Shown here one piece after another: positions 16,532 through 27,077 of a stretch of DNA of 64,000 nt. Below the pieces are notes generated by a model that did not search any database, had not been told where the DNA came from, and saw nothing but the letters and a program-made list of their open reading frames with translations. Numbering within the stretch: position 1 is the first letter of the stretch; each line of letters begins with the position of its first letter. The translations under genes were made by a program, and so were the position numbers. Source of the DNA: Thermoplasma acidophilum DSM 1728 (GTDB taxonomy: Archaea > Thermoplasmatota > Thermoplasmata > Thermoplasmatales > Thermoplasmataceae); contig NC_002578.1 in NCBI RefSeq assembly GCF_000195915.1, positions 1,235,644 to 1,299,643 on the forward strand. Direction: 5' to 3'.

Positions 16532-17173
16532 TCATTTGTTCTGATCATCGTTGCTTTTCACGCCACCAAGTGATTTAAGCAGATCTTCAAGATCCTTGTC
16601 GGTAGACGATGATTCAGCAGGTTCCTGGGCTGCCTGCTTCTCCTGAGGCTTCTGCGATTCACCAGACAGTGACGACAGTATTTTATCGACACTTTCTGGA
16701 TTGTACTCGCCTCTCTGGTTGACCGCAGTGGTTATCTGATCAAGCTGGCTGCTCAGCCTCTCCTGTATCTGATCCGAAGCCGATATTATTTTCTCTACAT
16801 TCTGCTGCATCTGAATTACCTGCTTTTCTGTCAGCTGGCTCTTCAGGAGATCCTCCGATCCCTCCTTGAGGGATGCCCACACCTTCTTTGTCGTATCCGC
16901 AAACTGAAGGTTCAGGTCTATATTTTCAAGGAAAAGCTTGTAATCCTTCAGGCCACGTATGGCACTCTCCAGCGAAACTATGTTTGAAGCAAAGACGCGG
17001 GCTTTTTCTATATTCCCATCCTTCAGTGATATCTTGGCGTTCTGTATGTTCATCTCCCTGTTCTTCTCATACTGCCTGATTGCACGGTCTATATCGGATT
17101 TCCACTTGTTTATCCTGGAACGCCTTTCCAGCATTTTTTCCTCTTCACTCTTTCCAAACTTGAATAACACCAT
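16532..17173 (-). CDS. ESCRT-III/Snf7-like (CdvB-type) coiled-coil protein, candidate
   Basis: 213 aa, almost entirely helical. A basic N-terminal half (ERRSRINKWKSDIDRAIRQY, with AKISLKDGNIEKARVFASNI around 46-65) is followed by an acidic second half, a Gln/Glu/Ser-rich linker (172-192) and a short terminal motif DKDLEDLLKSLGGVK (192-206). That order (basic alpha1-alpha2 hairpin, acidic helices, linker, Leu-rich MIM-like tail) is the ESCRT-III layout, and the tail resembles MIT-interacting motifs. Start ATG 17173 has GGAG 6 nt upstream. A generic coiled coil (PspA/IM30-like) is the main alternative; PspA is itself an ESCRT-III relative. Confidence 0.6.
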   Translation of the reverse strand: MVLFKFGKSEEEKMLERRSRINKWKSDIDRAIRQYEKNREMNIQNAKISLKDGNIEKARVFASNIVSLESAIRGLKDYKLFLENIDLNLQFADTTKKVWASLKEGSEDLLKSQLTEKQVIQMQQNVEKIISASDQIQERLSSQLDQITTAVNQRGEYNPESVDKILSSLSGESQKPQEKQAAQEPAESSSTDKDLEDLLKSLGGVKSNDDQNK

Positions 17174-17313
17174 AATAATCTCCTTCAATACATCTGCTTT
17201 TCTTATCTGTTAAAATATTAATTTAACGTCAGATATAAACTTTTATGCGCAGACCGCCCCATGCTTTTCAAGAACCGTTACATTAACGTTGGTCATGCAT
17301 CTCAGCTACGCCG

Positions 17314-18279
17314 TCATATGCTGTTTGCATAGATGTCCTTCACAGCCCTCAGATCTCTGAGGGCCAATTCCGGGTCGAACGGTACAGGCGTATCATCAAC
17401 CACGCTCTTCAGAAATCCCGATGCTTCGTCAACAAAGATATCGTGCGGGCCGAGGTCTATGAGGTCTCCGTTGAGTAATGGATCTCCATAGGCCCTTTTT
17501 CCCTTTGGTGCCTCAAAATTGCTGGGCTTGCTCCTGAGATCCTCAAGTATGCTTCCATCAGTTCCGATGATCTCGAAGGATGGCAGCGAGGGAGGATATG
17601 GATAACCCCATGAATAGAAGAAAAGGCCGTTGGAACCATCTTTAAATTTGAAAATAGCTTCCACCGTGTCAGGTTCCTCTATGGAGGCCACCGAACGGTA
17701 GAAGTTCGAACGCACAGAGATGTATTCTCCGGCAAGGTTGAGCATGGTGTCGATGAAATGTATTCCGCCGTCTATCAGCGGACCGCCACCCATGATGGAT
17801 GCCTGCGATCTCCATCCATGCCAGTTGTACTTTCTCTGGTCCCTTATTATGATCGTGTGGACAGATCCGATCTTTCCGGAATCCATGATCTCTTTGGCTT
17901 TCCAGACACTGGGATCGAAATAATACTGATCGGCAACCATGAATTTTCGTCTGTTTTGGACCGCCGTTCTTATCATTTCCCTGGCGTCTGAAATATCAGT
18001 GGCGATGGGTTTCTCCACCATGACGTGCTTTCCCATGGCCAGGGATTTGACCGTTACATCGTGGTGAAGGTTGTGTGGCAGCACAAGATCGAATATCTCT
18101 GCATCCGAATTGAAGGCTTCTTCCAGGCTGCTGTTCACCTTGACTATATCATACCTGGACAGAAGATCCCTGACCACCTCAGCTTTTCTTTCTGTTATTT
18201 CTATATCAACATCAAGCTTCGACCAGGCTTCTATATGGCGCTTTCCAAACCCATTGAGACCTATTATATTTACCTTCAT
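17314..18279 (-). CDS. Gfo/Idh/MocA-family NAD(P)-dependent oxidoreductase
   Basis: 321 aa. The Rossmann start IIGLNGFGKRHIEAW, the HNLHHDVTVKSLAMGKHVMV block and the EKPIATD motif (catalytic Lys of the family) lead into a C-terminal alpha/beta domain with GGGPLIDGGIHFIDTMLNLAG. These enzymes oxidize or reduce sugars, inositols or related hydroxy compounds. The substrate cannot be read from sequence. It is transcribed alone, ahead of the divergent DUF211 gene. Confidence 0.87.
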   Translation of the reverse strand: MKVNIIGLNGFGKRHIEAWSKLDVDIEITERKAEVVRDLLSRYDIVKVNSSLEEAFNSDAEIFDLVLPHNLHHDVTVKSLAMGKHVMVEKPIATDISDAREMIRTAVQNRRKFMVADQYYFDPSVWKAKEIMDSGKIGSVHTIIIRDQRKYNWHGWRSQASIMGGGPLIDGGIHFIDTMLNLAGEYISVRSNFYRSVASIEEPDTVEAIFKFKDGSNGLFFYSWGYPYPPSLPSFEIIGTDGSILEDLRSKPSNFEAPKGKRAYGDPLLNGDLIDLGPHDIFVDEASGFLKSVVDDTPVPFDPELALRDLRAVKDIYANSI

Positions 18280-18534
18280 GCATCAGATCACTGCTTAATA
18301 GTTAATTAAATTTGGCTCAGCGGTATGCACTGGGATAGTAAACGATGAACGCAGGCTTTGAAGACCAATGTTCAGACGGTACCAGCATATATCTGATTTT
18401 TCATATTAGCGTTCAGAAATATTTTTTAACGATTTTCTGATATTGCCTTAGCATAGTGGATGGTGCTTGAAAACGCTGGATTTCAGCATATATTATATCT
18501 ATGTATTTGAATAATATAAATTACGGGAGTGATG

Positions 18535-18828
18535 ATGGATTTGAATATACGCCGTGTGGTGCTTGATGTTGACAAGGGCCTGAATAGACCGACCCTGGTT
18601 GAACTTGCCGCCGCAATAGAGAAGGTTCAGGGAGTTGAAGCTGTGAACATAATCGTCACGGAGATGGATATGGAGACCATGGGAACGAACATAACCGTTG
18701 AAGGTACAAACATAAACTACGATGAACTTATAGAGACTATTGAAAATACAGGTTCCGCCATACATTCAGTTGATGAAATCGCGGTGGGCAAGAGGCTCAT
18801 TGAAAACGTGAGGAGAAACCAGAATTGA
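18535..18828 (+). CDS. DUF211 family protein
   Basis: About 97 aa, ferredoxin-like fold expected. RRVVLDVDKGLNRPTLVELA, GVEAVNIIVTEMDMETMGTN and GSAIHSVDEIAVG are typical of the archaeal DUF211 family, which forms ring-like oligomers in known structures but has no proven role. GGGAG at 18525-18529 favours ATG 18535 (or 18532) over GTG 18529. It overlaps the next gene, a VIT1-like transporter, by 4 nt, so the two probably act together in metal handling. Confidence 0.85.
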   Translation: MDLNIRRVVLDVDKGLNRPTLVELAAAIEKVQGVEAVNIIVTEMDMETMGTNITVEGTNINYDELIETIENTGSAIHSVDEIAVGKRLIENVRRNQN

Positions 18829-19349
18829 AAGATCGGACGCTCTTCTCAATAACTCTTGGTCTTTCCGATGGGATAATAACATCATTGATGATAGCGGCGG
18901 CTGCACTTTCTTCTCTCACCTCGATCGGCATGACCGAAGCCCTCAGAATCGGCGCTGGATCTGCGACGGTTGGAGGTTTCAGCTTCTTTATAGCGGAATA
19001 TGCCAGGCTTCGCGGTGAGGTGTTCAGGATGTCCAGGCAGCTTGCAATGGATTCTCCAAGGAGACTGATGAGGAGCAGGATAGGAGTTGAGATCACAGAG
19101 GAGGCCCTGGAGGGCACTGCTATAGCCGGCGTATCGGGCTTTCTCGGTTCGATGATTCCGCTTGCCACCGATGCGCTGCTGCCAGATTACCATATACTGC
19201 CGTTTTCCGTCGCAATCATCGCACTGGCTTTCCTTGGCATAGGGCTTGCCAGATCAATTTCTGGTAACTATACAATCTGGGCCGTAGGCATGTCAGCAGT
19301 GGGTATTGTTATGTCGTACGTTGGGATCTTTCTCCACATAGTATCATGA
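18825..19349 (+). CDS. VIT1/CCC1-family (iron/manganese) transporter-like membrane protein
   Basis: 174 aa with about four to five membrane spans. The N-terminus FSITLGLSDGIITSLMIAAA resembles the first helix of CCC1/VIT1 transporters, and the cytoplasmic EITEEALEGTA stretch recalls their metal-binding region, though it is shorter than in plant VIT1. Start TTG 18825 overlaps the DUF211 stop (TTGA) with GGAG upstream. Likely moves Fe2+ or Mn2+; direction unknown. Confidence 0.7.
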   Translation: MKDRTLFSITLGLSDGIITSLMIAAAALSSLTSIGMTEALRIGAGSATVGGFSFFIAEYARLRGEVFRMSRQLAMDSPRRLMRSRIGVEITEEALEGTAIAGVSGFLGSMIPLATDALLPDYHILPFSVAIIALAFLGIGLARSISGNYTIWAVGMSAVGIVMSYVGIFLHIVS

Positions 19350-19428
19350 GCTTTACAATGAATTTTGGCGAAACGGGGATAGAGATCTCGATGAACAAGT
19401 TTATTTATGATTGCGATGATGTGAGTCA

Positions 19429-20622
19429 GTGATAACTGCCATCCTGACACAGATACTGATACTGTTATCTGTATCGATGCTTCTGGGCGTTCTGCTGGAC
19501 AGGTTCAGAATACCTGAGGTTGTGGCGTACATAGTCTCTGGTATCATCGTCGGCGCAGGGGTTCTCCGTATAATCATGCCATCACAGACCATTTCCGATA
19601 TCGAGAGCATATCGCTTTTCTTCATAATACTGTCCATAGGTGTTGAGGCAAATACGGAGTACATATATGGTAACCTCAAGAGATCCATTCTCTTCACCAT
19701 ATCCGGCTTCATATTCCCAATGATACTTGGCCTTGCGGTATTGAATTTCATCAGCCCATTCGGATTTATACCATCATTTGTTGTTTCGCTTTCGGTCAGT
19801 GTGCCGTCAATTTCCATAATATCAGTTCTTCTCATGAAGTATGATCTGCTCAAGGTAAACGGTGGCCGACTCATTCTGTCTTCGGTTGTACTGACCGATA
19901 TAGTCGCCTTCATAATGCTGTCGGCTACTACGGAGAATGTTTACCACGTCCTGGAATCGCTTGGCTTTGTCATTCTCTTTTTCGTCGTTATAGCGATATT
20001 TGATATCATCATAAGGCGGAGGGCCATCGGCATAATGGCCTGGATAGAAAAGAGAGAGGAAAAGACCAACATGGAGTATATCCTCTTTTCCATGATCATA
20101 ATAGCCGGGCTGCTTGTGTCCATAATCTTTGAGGTAATAGGCATAACCTACGTGCTCGGTTCCTTCTTCGCTGGCATACTGATACACGAAGCTTCTGTTG
20201 GGGAAAAATACCACCGCATTCTCGTGAATACATTGAAAAGGATCAACGACTCATTCTTCATTCCTCTGTTTTTCTCAATAGCTGGAATCAGCGTGGTTTT
20301 TCCACATTTGGACACGTTCATCATATTCCTGCCCGCGTTGATCGTCATAATCGTATCTGGAACGCTTCTAAATTATGCACTATCGAAGAGATTCATAAGG
20401 AGTATAACCCCCCTCACGACCATGTCTGTACTTGGAGGAAGAGGGGCTGTCGGTGTGATAATAGCAGCGATAGCCTATGACACAGGCATCATCACCTCAA
20501 TACAGTATTCGCTTGCAATTCTTGGGACGGTTCTCATATCCTTAATAATAACCCCCTTGATCTCACTTGCTGTTGCCCGACGTGACGGCGAAATGGGCCA
20601 TGCGAATGCACGAAGGGAATGA
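19429..20622 (+). CDS. Cation:proton antiporter, CPA2 (Kef/NapA) family
   Basis: 397 aa with about eleven to twelve membrane segments. It has the CPA2 start LLGVLLDRFRIPEVVAYIVSGIIVGAG, the FFIILSIGVEAN segment and GITYVLGSFFAGILIHEAS. A cytoplasmic RCK/TrkA domain is absent. Start GTG 19429 is about 25 nt after a TTTATTTA box (19401-19408), so it may be leaderless. Probably exchanges Na+ or K+ for H+, relevant to a cell living at low pH. Confidence 0.87.
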   Translation: MITAILTQILILLSVSMLLGVLLDRFRIPEVVAYIVSGIIVGAGVLRIIMPSQTISDIESISLFFIILSIGVEANTEYIYGNLKRSILFTISGFIFPMILGLAVLNFISPFGFIPSFVVSLSVSVPSISIISVLLMKYDLLKVNGGRLILSSVVLTDIVAFIMLSATTENVYHVLESLGFVILFFVVIAIFDIIIRRRAIGIMAWIEKREEKTNMEYILFSMIIIAGLLVSIIFEVIGITYVLGSFFAGILIHEASVGEKYHRILVNTLKRINDSFFIPLFFSIAGISVVFPHLDTFIIFLPALIVIIVSGTLLNYALSKRFIRSITPLTTMSVLGGRGAVGVIIAAIAYDTGIITSIQYSLAILGTVLISLIITPLISLAVARRDGEMGHANARRE

Positions 20623-20749
20623 AAATGGAACTGCACGGTATTTTTCTTAACGCTTTAAGAAATATTTGTTATGACACAGGCCATCAGTCTGATGACATTT
20701 CTATACTTTGTAATAGAAAAAGTTAATTAAGTTAAACTGCTGCTGAACT

Positions 20750-21400
20750 ATGGATCAGGAACGGATTCAGGACAGCTATCCTACGGAATCAAGGATACTG
20801 ATGGCACTCAAGAAATCAGATGGAATGACTCTTCAGGAGATTGCCCAGCAGATGGGCCTATCAAAGATGGCCATACTGAAACACATGCAGGTCCTTGAGA
20901 ACAGGCACCTGGTAGAAAGAAGAATAGCCAAGGGCGATATGGGAAGGCCCTTTTACAGGTTTTACCTCCTCAGAGATTCCTCCGAGGCCTTTGGGTCCTC
21001 TGGTGATAAGGTTCTCACAGATCTCATCGACTTTCTTGACAGCACGGGCAACAGAGACCTGGTTGTAAAATTCCTTGAGAAGCGGTACAAAGATGTTGCA
21101 GAATCCTACAGGCTAATAATCGGAGGGGTTAGGGACGATGAAAGAGTGGAAAAGCTCACACAACTGCGGTATGAAGAGAATTATGTTCCTGAACTGAAGA
21201 AGGTAGGAAACGGTAAGTACGAACTGCTAGAGTACAACTGCCCCATCTTCACTGTGTCTAGAAAGTTCGGGGAGGCTTGTGCTTTGGAATGCCATCTATT
21301 CGAATCTGTCCTCGGTATGAAAGTTGTGTCATCGCACACGCAGGTCAATGGCCATGGCACGTGCAAATTCATCATAGAACGAGAGAAAAAGGAGCCCTGA
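20750..21400 (+). CDS. SufR-like HTH regulator with C-terminal cysteine cluster (probable Fe-S sensor)
   Basis: 216 aa. N-terminal winged helix (MTLQEIAQQMGLSKMAILKHMQVL, then GRPFYRFYL). The C-terminal domain has LLEYNCPIFTVSRKFGEAC, then CHLFESVLG and NGHGTCKF, the cysteine pattern of SufR/COG2345 regulators that bind a [4Fe-4S] cluster and control Fe-S assembly genes. A TTAATTAA box about 25 nt before ATG 20750 marks a leaderless start and is embedded in a GTTAATTAAGTTAA repeat, a candidate autoregulatory site. Adjacent MFS gene may be a target. Confidence 0.78.
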   Translation: MDQERIQDSYPTESRILMALKKSDGMTLQEIAQQMGLSKMAILKHMQVLENRHLVERRIAKGDMGRPFYRFYLLRDSSEAFGSSGDKVLTDLIDFLDSTGNRDLVVKFLEKRYKDVAESYRLIIGGVRDDERVEKLTQLRYEENYVPELKKVGNGKYELLEYNCPIFTVSRKFGEACALECHLFESVLGMKVVSSHTQVNGHGTCKFIIEREKKEP

Positions 21401-21517
21401 ATCTGATTCTTGTTTCCGAATAGATATTCGGCCTTTCCGGGCCAACGAGATGCGTAGAACAGTATTTATAAAATTTATAAATGATTTAGTTTATCAATTT
21501 GGCGAAAATCTAGTCCT

Positions 21518-22738
21518 ATGAATTCGAACAGGAGGAACAAGACTCTCTTCAATGCATCCAAGGTCGTGTTTATTTCATCAAGCATCCCAGTTGAAATATA
21601 TACGATATTCCTTCTGAGCTCCAGCGACGGGGGCAAGATCATCTTTGGCCTGCTGATGATGGGTTCTCTCGCCATACTGATAGGCCTTCAGCCGGCAATT
21701 GGCCGTATGATAGATGCAGTAAAGAGAAGAACACTGATACGCTGGTTGCAGCTATCATCACTTGTCATAGAGGTTTTCATTTTCATAGCCTGGTATCTAA
21801 ATGCAGTACCATCGATCATACTTCTTTCCGGATTCCTGATGTACGTGGACGTGAGCGAAGCCTTCTACTTCAATGCAATGAGCGCACTTCTCCAGACCAT
21901 TTCTGGAACAGGATCGTATGTCAGATCCAACGGGTTATCCGAAATATCCGGTCAGCTTCCATCCATGATCGGACCTGCAATGGCCATTCCTGTTTTGCAC
22001 TTTCTGGGCCCCAGAATCTCGCTTCTACTTTCAGCGTCGCTGGCATCTGTTTCCCTGTTGCTGATATCGTTCTTAAATGAGGATTACATACCACCGAGGC
22101 GTGTCAGAGGACGCAATGATAAGATGGCCGGGACAATATCCGTTATCATGGCGTTTCCAAAGCAGGTTGTCCTGATCTACCTCCTGAATTTCCCTTTCAT
22201 AATGGTCATGGTCGGCAATCTGGTGAAACCCGTGTTCATAGTGAGTGTCCTGCATGGCGGGGTTGCTGACCTTTCCCTATCTGAAATGGGATATGCTGCA
22301 TTTGCGGCCATGACCGGTCTCTTCATGTCAATTTTTCCGGTCAAGAATGAGATGGCCAGTGCTTTCCTATTCTTCTCCATATATCTGGCTGGGATCATTC
22401 TGATGCCCTTTGCCTCTGAATTTGCGATCTATATGATACTACAGAGCCTGCATGGAATTGGAAATCCAGGGACAAGGATAAGCAGAAACTCGTTTGTGAT
22501 GAGGCATGTGCCCAGGGAGCTCCATGGCAGGTTCTCTTCCAGTGTATCAATGTTTTCCAACATAACTAGAATAAGCATCCTTGCAGTGTTCACAGCTGAG
22601 ATAAATCTGGTAAGTCCAGTTGATCTTCTGCTGACAATGGGAATCATAACGGCTGCGGCGCTTCTCATGGCCGCCGTTCTTAAAAGATCCGTGGACATGA
22701 GGCCGCTCTCTTCGGGCATTCCACTGCCGGTAAAGTGA
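21518..22738 (+). CDS. MFS transporter
   Basis: 406 aa with about twelve hydrophobic segments and the MFS-type loop (QPAIGRMIDAVKRR between helices 2 and 3). The C-terminal half has a motif RISRNSFVMRHVPRELHGRFSS comparable to loops in drug or enterobactin exporters. The substrate is unknown; the family resemblance is to multidrug or siderophore-type MFS. Start ATG 21518. Two TTTATAAA-like boxes lie at 21464-21483. Its end is 20 nt from the end of another convergent MFS gene. Confidence 0.82.
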   Translation: MNSNRRNKTLFNASKVVFISSSIPVEIYTIFLLSSSDGGKIIFGLLMMGSLAILIGLQPAIGRMIDAVKRRTLIRWLQLSSLVIEVFIFIAWYLNAVPSIILLSGFLMYVDVSEAFYFNAMSALLQTISGTGSYVRSNGLSEISGQLPSMIGPAMAIPVLHFLGPRISLLLSASLASVSLLLISFLNEDYIPPRRVRGRNDKMAGTISVIMAFPKQVVLIYLLNFPFIMVMVGNLVKPVFIVSVLHGGVADLSLSEMGYAAFAAMTGLFMSIFPVKNEMASAFLFFSIYLAGIILMPFASEFAIYMILQSLHGIGNPGTRISRNSFVMRHVPRELHGRFSSSVSMFSNITRISILAVFTAEINLVSPVDLLLTMGIITAAALLMAAVLKRSVDMRPLSSGIPLPVK

Positions 22739-22758
22739 AAAACCAGTGTGGAAGGTGA

Positions 22759-23940
22759 TCAGGATTTCCTCCTGAAGGAGTCTCTGAAGAGCATGTAGTA
22801 GAGAAGCGGATCGGCTGCGGTTATTATCCCACCGATCAGTGGCGGATAGATACTGCTTATGGAAAGCAGGTCACCGGCCAAGGGCGGAGAAACCGCAGAG
22901 AAACCGGTTCGGGTCATAGATGTAACTCCTGAAGCTGTGGCTCTCTCAGTGCTGTCAACGATGCCCATCGAGAATGACTGGCGAACCGGAACAGCGCCCA
23001 TCTGCAATCCCTGCCTCAATATATAAACCAGCGCGGCAATCTGAAGAAATGGTATAAAAGCCAGTGCAACGAGGAGCATGGATGATGCCGCTCTTGTCCA
23101 CACGATGGCGTTCAGCTCTGATTCCGACCTGATGATCCTAGGTATGACTATCATAAAAATCAATACAAATATATTTGATATACCGAATATCACGCCTATT
23201 TCGCCCGACGATATTCCAAATCTCAGATGAAACCACAGTGAAAAGATTGGGGATACGAATCCAGCCCCTATTCCATTTGGTATGGTCGGAATCGAGAGTC
23301 GTATCATCTTTTTCCAGGATATCGACGGAAGCAGCTTTCTGCTTCTGATGCCGTTATCATTGAGAAAAACCGTGATAAGCATACCGACAATGCCCATGAT
23401 GCCCGCCAGATAGAAGAGCCTGTAGACATCACCGCCTATCCTCTCAACAACATCGATCAGAAAGGATCCAGCGCTCGAGGCCAAAAGCCCAACAGCCGAT
23501 GCGGTAGAAAGTACCCTTGAAAATCTGTTCTTCTCTGTGAATTCCGTTATCAGTGCAGTCTGTACCGCTCCAAATGCGCCTCCGGATCCTATTGGCCCGC
23601 CGCCGGATCCAGTGAAGCTTCCAAGACCGCTGAGCAGAATGAGGATGAACATCTCCTTTGAGACGAGAAAACCGAAAGCAGAAACCGCAAATATAAGATA
23701 GAGAACTATCAGCAATGACTTTCGGCCATAGTGGTCGGCAAGCATGGCCATGAAAAAGGTCAGGATGGAACTGATCACAATGGCAGAACCCAGGATTACA
23801 CCAACAGTGAACAGCGAATATCCGATATGGTGAAGGTAGAGACTCACGAGTACATTCAAGAAACCATAGCTAAAACTCAGGAACGCCCTGGCGGATATGA
23901 TGTTAGCAAGGTTGAAAGTAGAATCAGAAGTCAATTCCAT
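22759..23940 (-). CDS. MFS transporter
   Basis: 393 aa, about twelve membrane spans, with the MFS signature MAMLADHYGRKSLLIVLY between helices 2 and 3 and a glycine-rich loop GGGPIGSGGAFGAVQTALI in helix 4. The C-terminal half contains VPVRQSFSMGIVDSTERATASG, as in drug-efflux type MFS. Substrate unknown. It starts about 30 nt from the tRNA-Arg gene and is convergent with the other MFS gene. Confidence 0.82.
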   Translation of the reverse strand: MELTSDSTFNLANIISARAFLSFSYGFLNVLVSLYLHHIGYSLFTVGVILGSAIVISSILTFFMAMLADHYGRKSLLIVLYLIFAVSAFGFLVSKEMFILILLSGLGSFTGSGGGPIGSGGAFGAVQTALITEFTEKNRFSRVLSTASAVGLLASSAGSFLIDVVERIGGDVYRLFYLAGIMGIVGMLITVFLNDNGIRSRKLLPSISWKKMIRLSIPTIPNGIGAGFVSPIFSLWFHLRFGISSGEIGVIFGISNIFVLIFMIVIPRIIRSESELNAIVWTRAASSMLLVALAFIPFLQIAALVYILRQGLQMGAVPVRQSFSMGIVDSTERATASGVTSMTRTGFSAVSPPLAGDLLSISSIYPPLIGGIITAADPLLYYMLFRDSFRRKS

Positions 23941-23968
23941 GCCTCAGGCAGTTCTGTTTCTGCCATAA

Positions 23969-24042
23969 TGCCCGGGCCGGGATTTGAACCCGGATCTGAG
24001 GCTCCGCAGGCCTCCAGGATATCCAAATTACCCCACTCGGGC
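23969..24042 (-). tRNA. tRNA-Arg (GCG)
   Basis: On the minus strand, acceptor GCCCGAG pairs with CCCGGGC plus discriminator A. The anticodon stem GAGGC/GCCTC encloses CTGCGGA, giving anticodon GCG. The T arm CCGGG-TTCAAAT-CCCGG is perfect. No intron. Position 6-67 is an A-C mismatch, unusual in an otherwise G/C acceptor stem. The 74-nt length excludes CCA, which is not encoded. Confidence 0.93.
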
Positions 24043-24207
24043 ATTCTCGGTATTCATTTTACATATTTATAGTGACGTCAGGATCCAACCCTGACGCCAT
24101 TGGAGGTTTCAAACGCTTTAACATAACGGTTAAAAAATTCGGTTTACAGTCAGGGAATTGAAGATACGAAAAATTGTGGTAAAGATCGAAAATTTGGCTT
24201 CTATTTC

Positions 24208-25389
24208 TCATATTATATGCAACTTTTTGCCGAGATCTGTGAATGCGTCAACAGCTACCTTTATGTCAGCGTCCGTGTGTACAGCGGACGGCATGAGCCT
24301 TATCCTGGCAGTACCCTTTGGCACGGTAGGATACACTATGGGGGAAGCAAAGACATCCTTCTCATCGTACAGCATCTTGCTCAGCTCCACAGTCTTCTTT
24401 TCATCGCCTATTATGACCGGCGTTATTGGGGTCTTGCTGTGTCCGGTATTATAGCCAACATCAGAGAGCGATTTTTTCAATATATCCGAATTGTGCCACA
24501 GTTTCTTTATCAGAGAATCGTCCTTCTCCAGTATCTCTATCGCCTTGAGAACGGCGGCTGCATCGCCCGGATTAAGCGCACTGCTGAACAAGAAAGGCCT
24601 GGCCTTCTGCTTGAGAAGATCTATTAGATCTGCAGAACCTGCAACAAAACCGCCCATTGAACCCAGCGCCTTCGAGAATGTACCCATCTCAATATCAACA
24701 CGATCCTCCAGATGGAAGTAGTTGACAATTCCCCTGCCATGATCGCCAAGCACACCCTCTCCGTGGGCATCGTCCACATAGACCATAACATCGTTTTTCT
24801 CCGCGACCTCCGTGATCTCGGGCAATGGCGCAATGTCTCCGTCCATGCTGAAGACACCATCCGTTATCACCAGTGCCTTCTTGAAGGCGGAACGGTTTTC
24901 CCTGATCTGCTTTTCCAGGTCCTCTACGGAAAGGTGCTTGTACACTATCCTCTTGGCAGAGCTCAGCCTTGTGCCGTCGATAATGCTCGCATGATTCAGC
25001 TCTTCTGAGAATATGACGTCATCCTTTCCGACTAGTGCCGGTATGGTTCCAACATTGGCCAGAAGACCGCCCTGATACACCAGTGCCGATTCCATATGCT
25101 TGAACTTGGCTATCTTCTCCTCCAGCCTAGCATGTATCTCATCCGTGCCGGCTATGGATCTAACCGCACCGGCCCCAACACCGTACTGCTCAATGGCCTC
25201 AATTGCTGCCTTCTTCGTCTCCGGATGATTTGCAAAACCGAGGTAGTTGTTTGAACACATGTTCAGTACTTTCTTGCCCCCTATTGTTACCCATGAACCC
25301 TGAGCACTCTCTATCGTTCTTATCGGGACGTATCTTCCCTCAGCCTTCAGGGCTGAGAGCTCTTCCTCCACCCAGCTCAATCTTTGCAT
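24208..25389 (-). CDS. kbl: 2-amino-3-ketobutyrate CoA ligase (glycine C-acetyltransferase)
   Basis: 393 aa, alpha-oxoamine synthase family. It has NMCSNNYLGFANHPE at the N-terminus, the VDDAHGEGVLGDHGRG PLP-pocket block (about 205-220) and the PLP-binding Lys240 in GTFSKALGSMGGF. The enzyme converts glycine plus acetyl-CoA to 2-amino-3-ketobutyrate and, with threonine dehydrogenase, degrades threonine. BioF (8-amino-7-oxononanoate synthase) is the close alternative; the absence of biotin genes favours Kbl. Single gene, with ATG 25389 start. Confidence 0.87.
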   Translation of the reverse strand: MQRLSWVEEELSALKAEGRYVPIRTIESAQGSWVTIGGKKVLNMCSNNYLGFANHPETKKAAIEAIEQYGVGAGAVRSIAGTDEIHARLEEKIAKFKHMESALVYQGGLLANVGTIPALVGKDDVIFSEELNHASIIDGTRLSSAKRIVYKHLSVEDLEKQIRENRSAFKKALVITDGVFSMDGDIAPLPEITEVAEKNDVMVYVDDAHGEGVLGDHGRGIVNYFHLEDRVDIEMGTFSKALGSMGGFVAGSADLIDLLKQKARPFLFSSALNPGDAAAVLKAIEILEKDDSLIKKLWHNSDILKKSLSDVGYNTGHSKTPITPVIIGDEKKTVELSKMLYDEKDVFASPIVYPTVPKGTARIRLMPSAVHTDADIKVAVDAFTDLGKKLHII

Positions 25390-25611
25390 ATTTATTTAAT
25401 CGGTAGAGCCTATATAACTATTTCACAGTATAATGCAGCCTGCCACATATTTGCTTGCCCATCGCTGGATTGATCATCATTAACCGTAATGCCGTAGATC
25501 ACCGATCTGACCTTCACAAATTGCTATATACCTGAAAGCTATCAACTCATAGAGCAGGTAGTGAAAACCCTCGCGTACTTAAAGGTAAAGTCATATTGAA
25601 TAGGTGATCAG

Positions 25612-27077
<1,466 letters not shown>

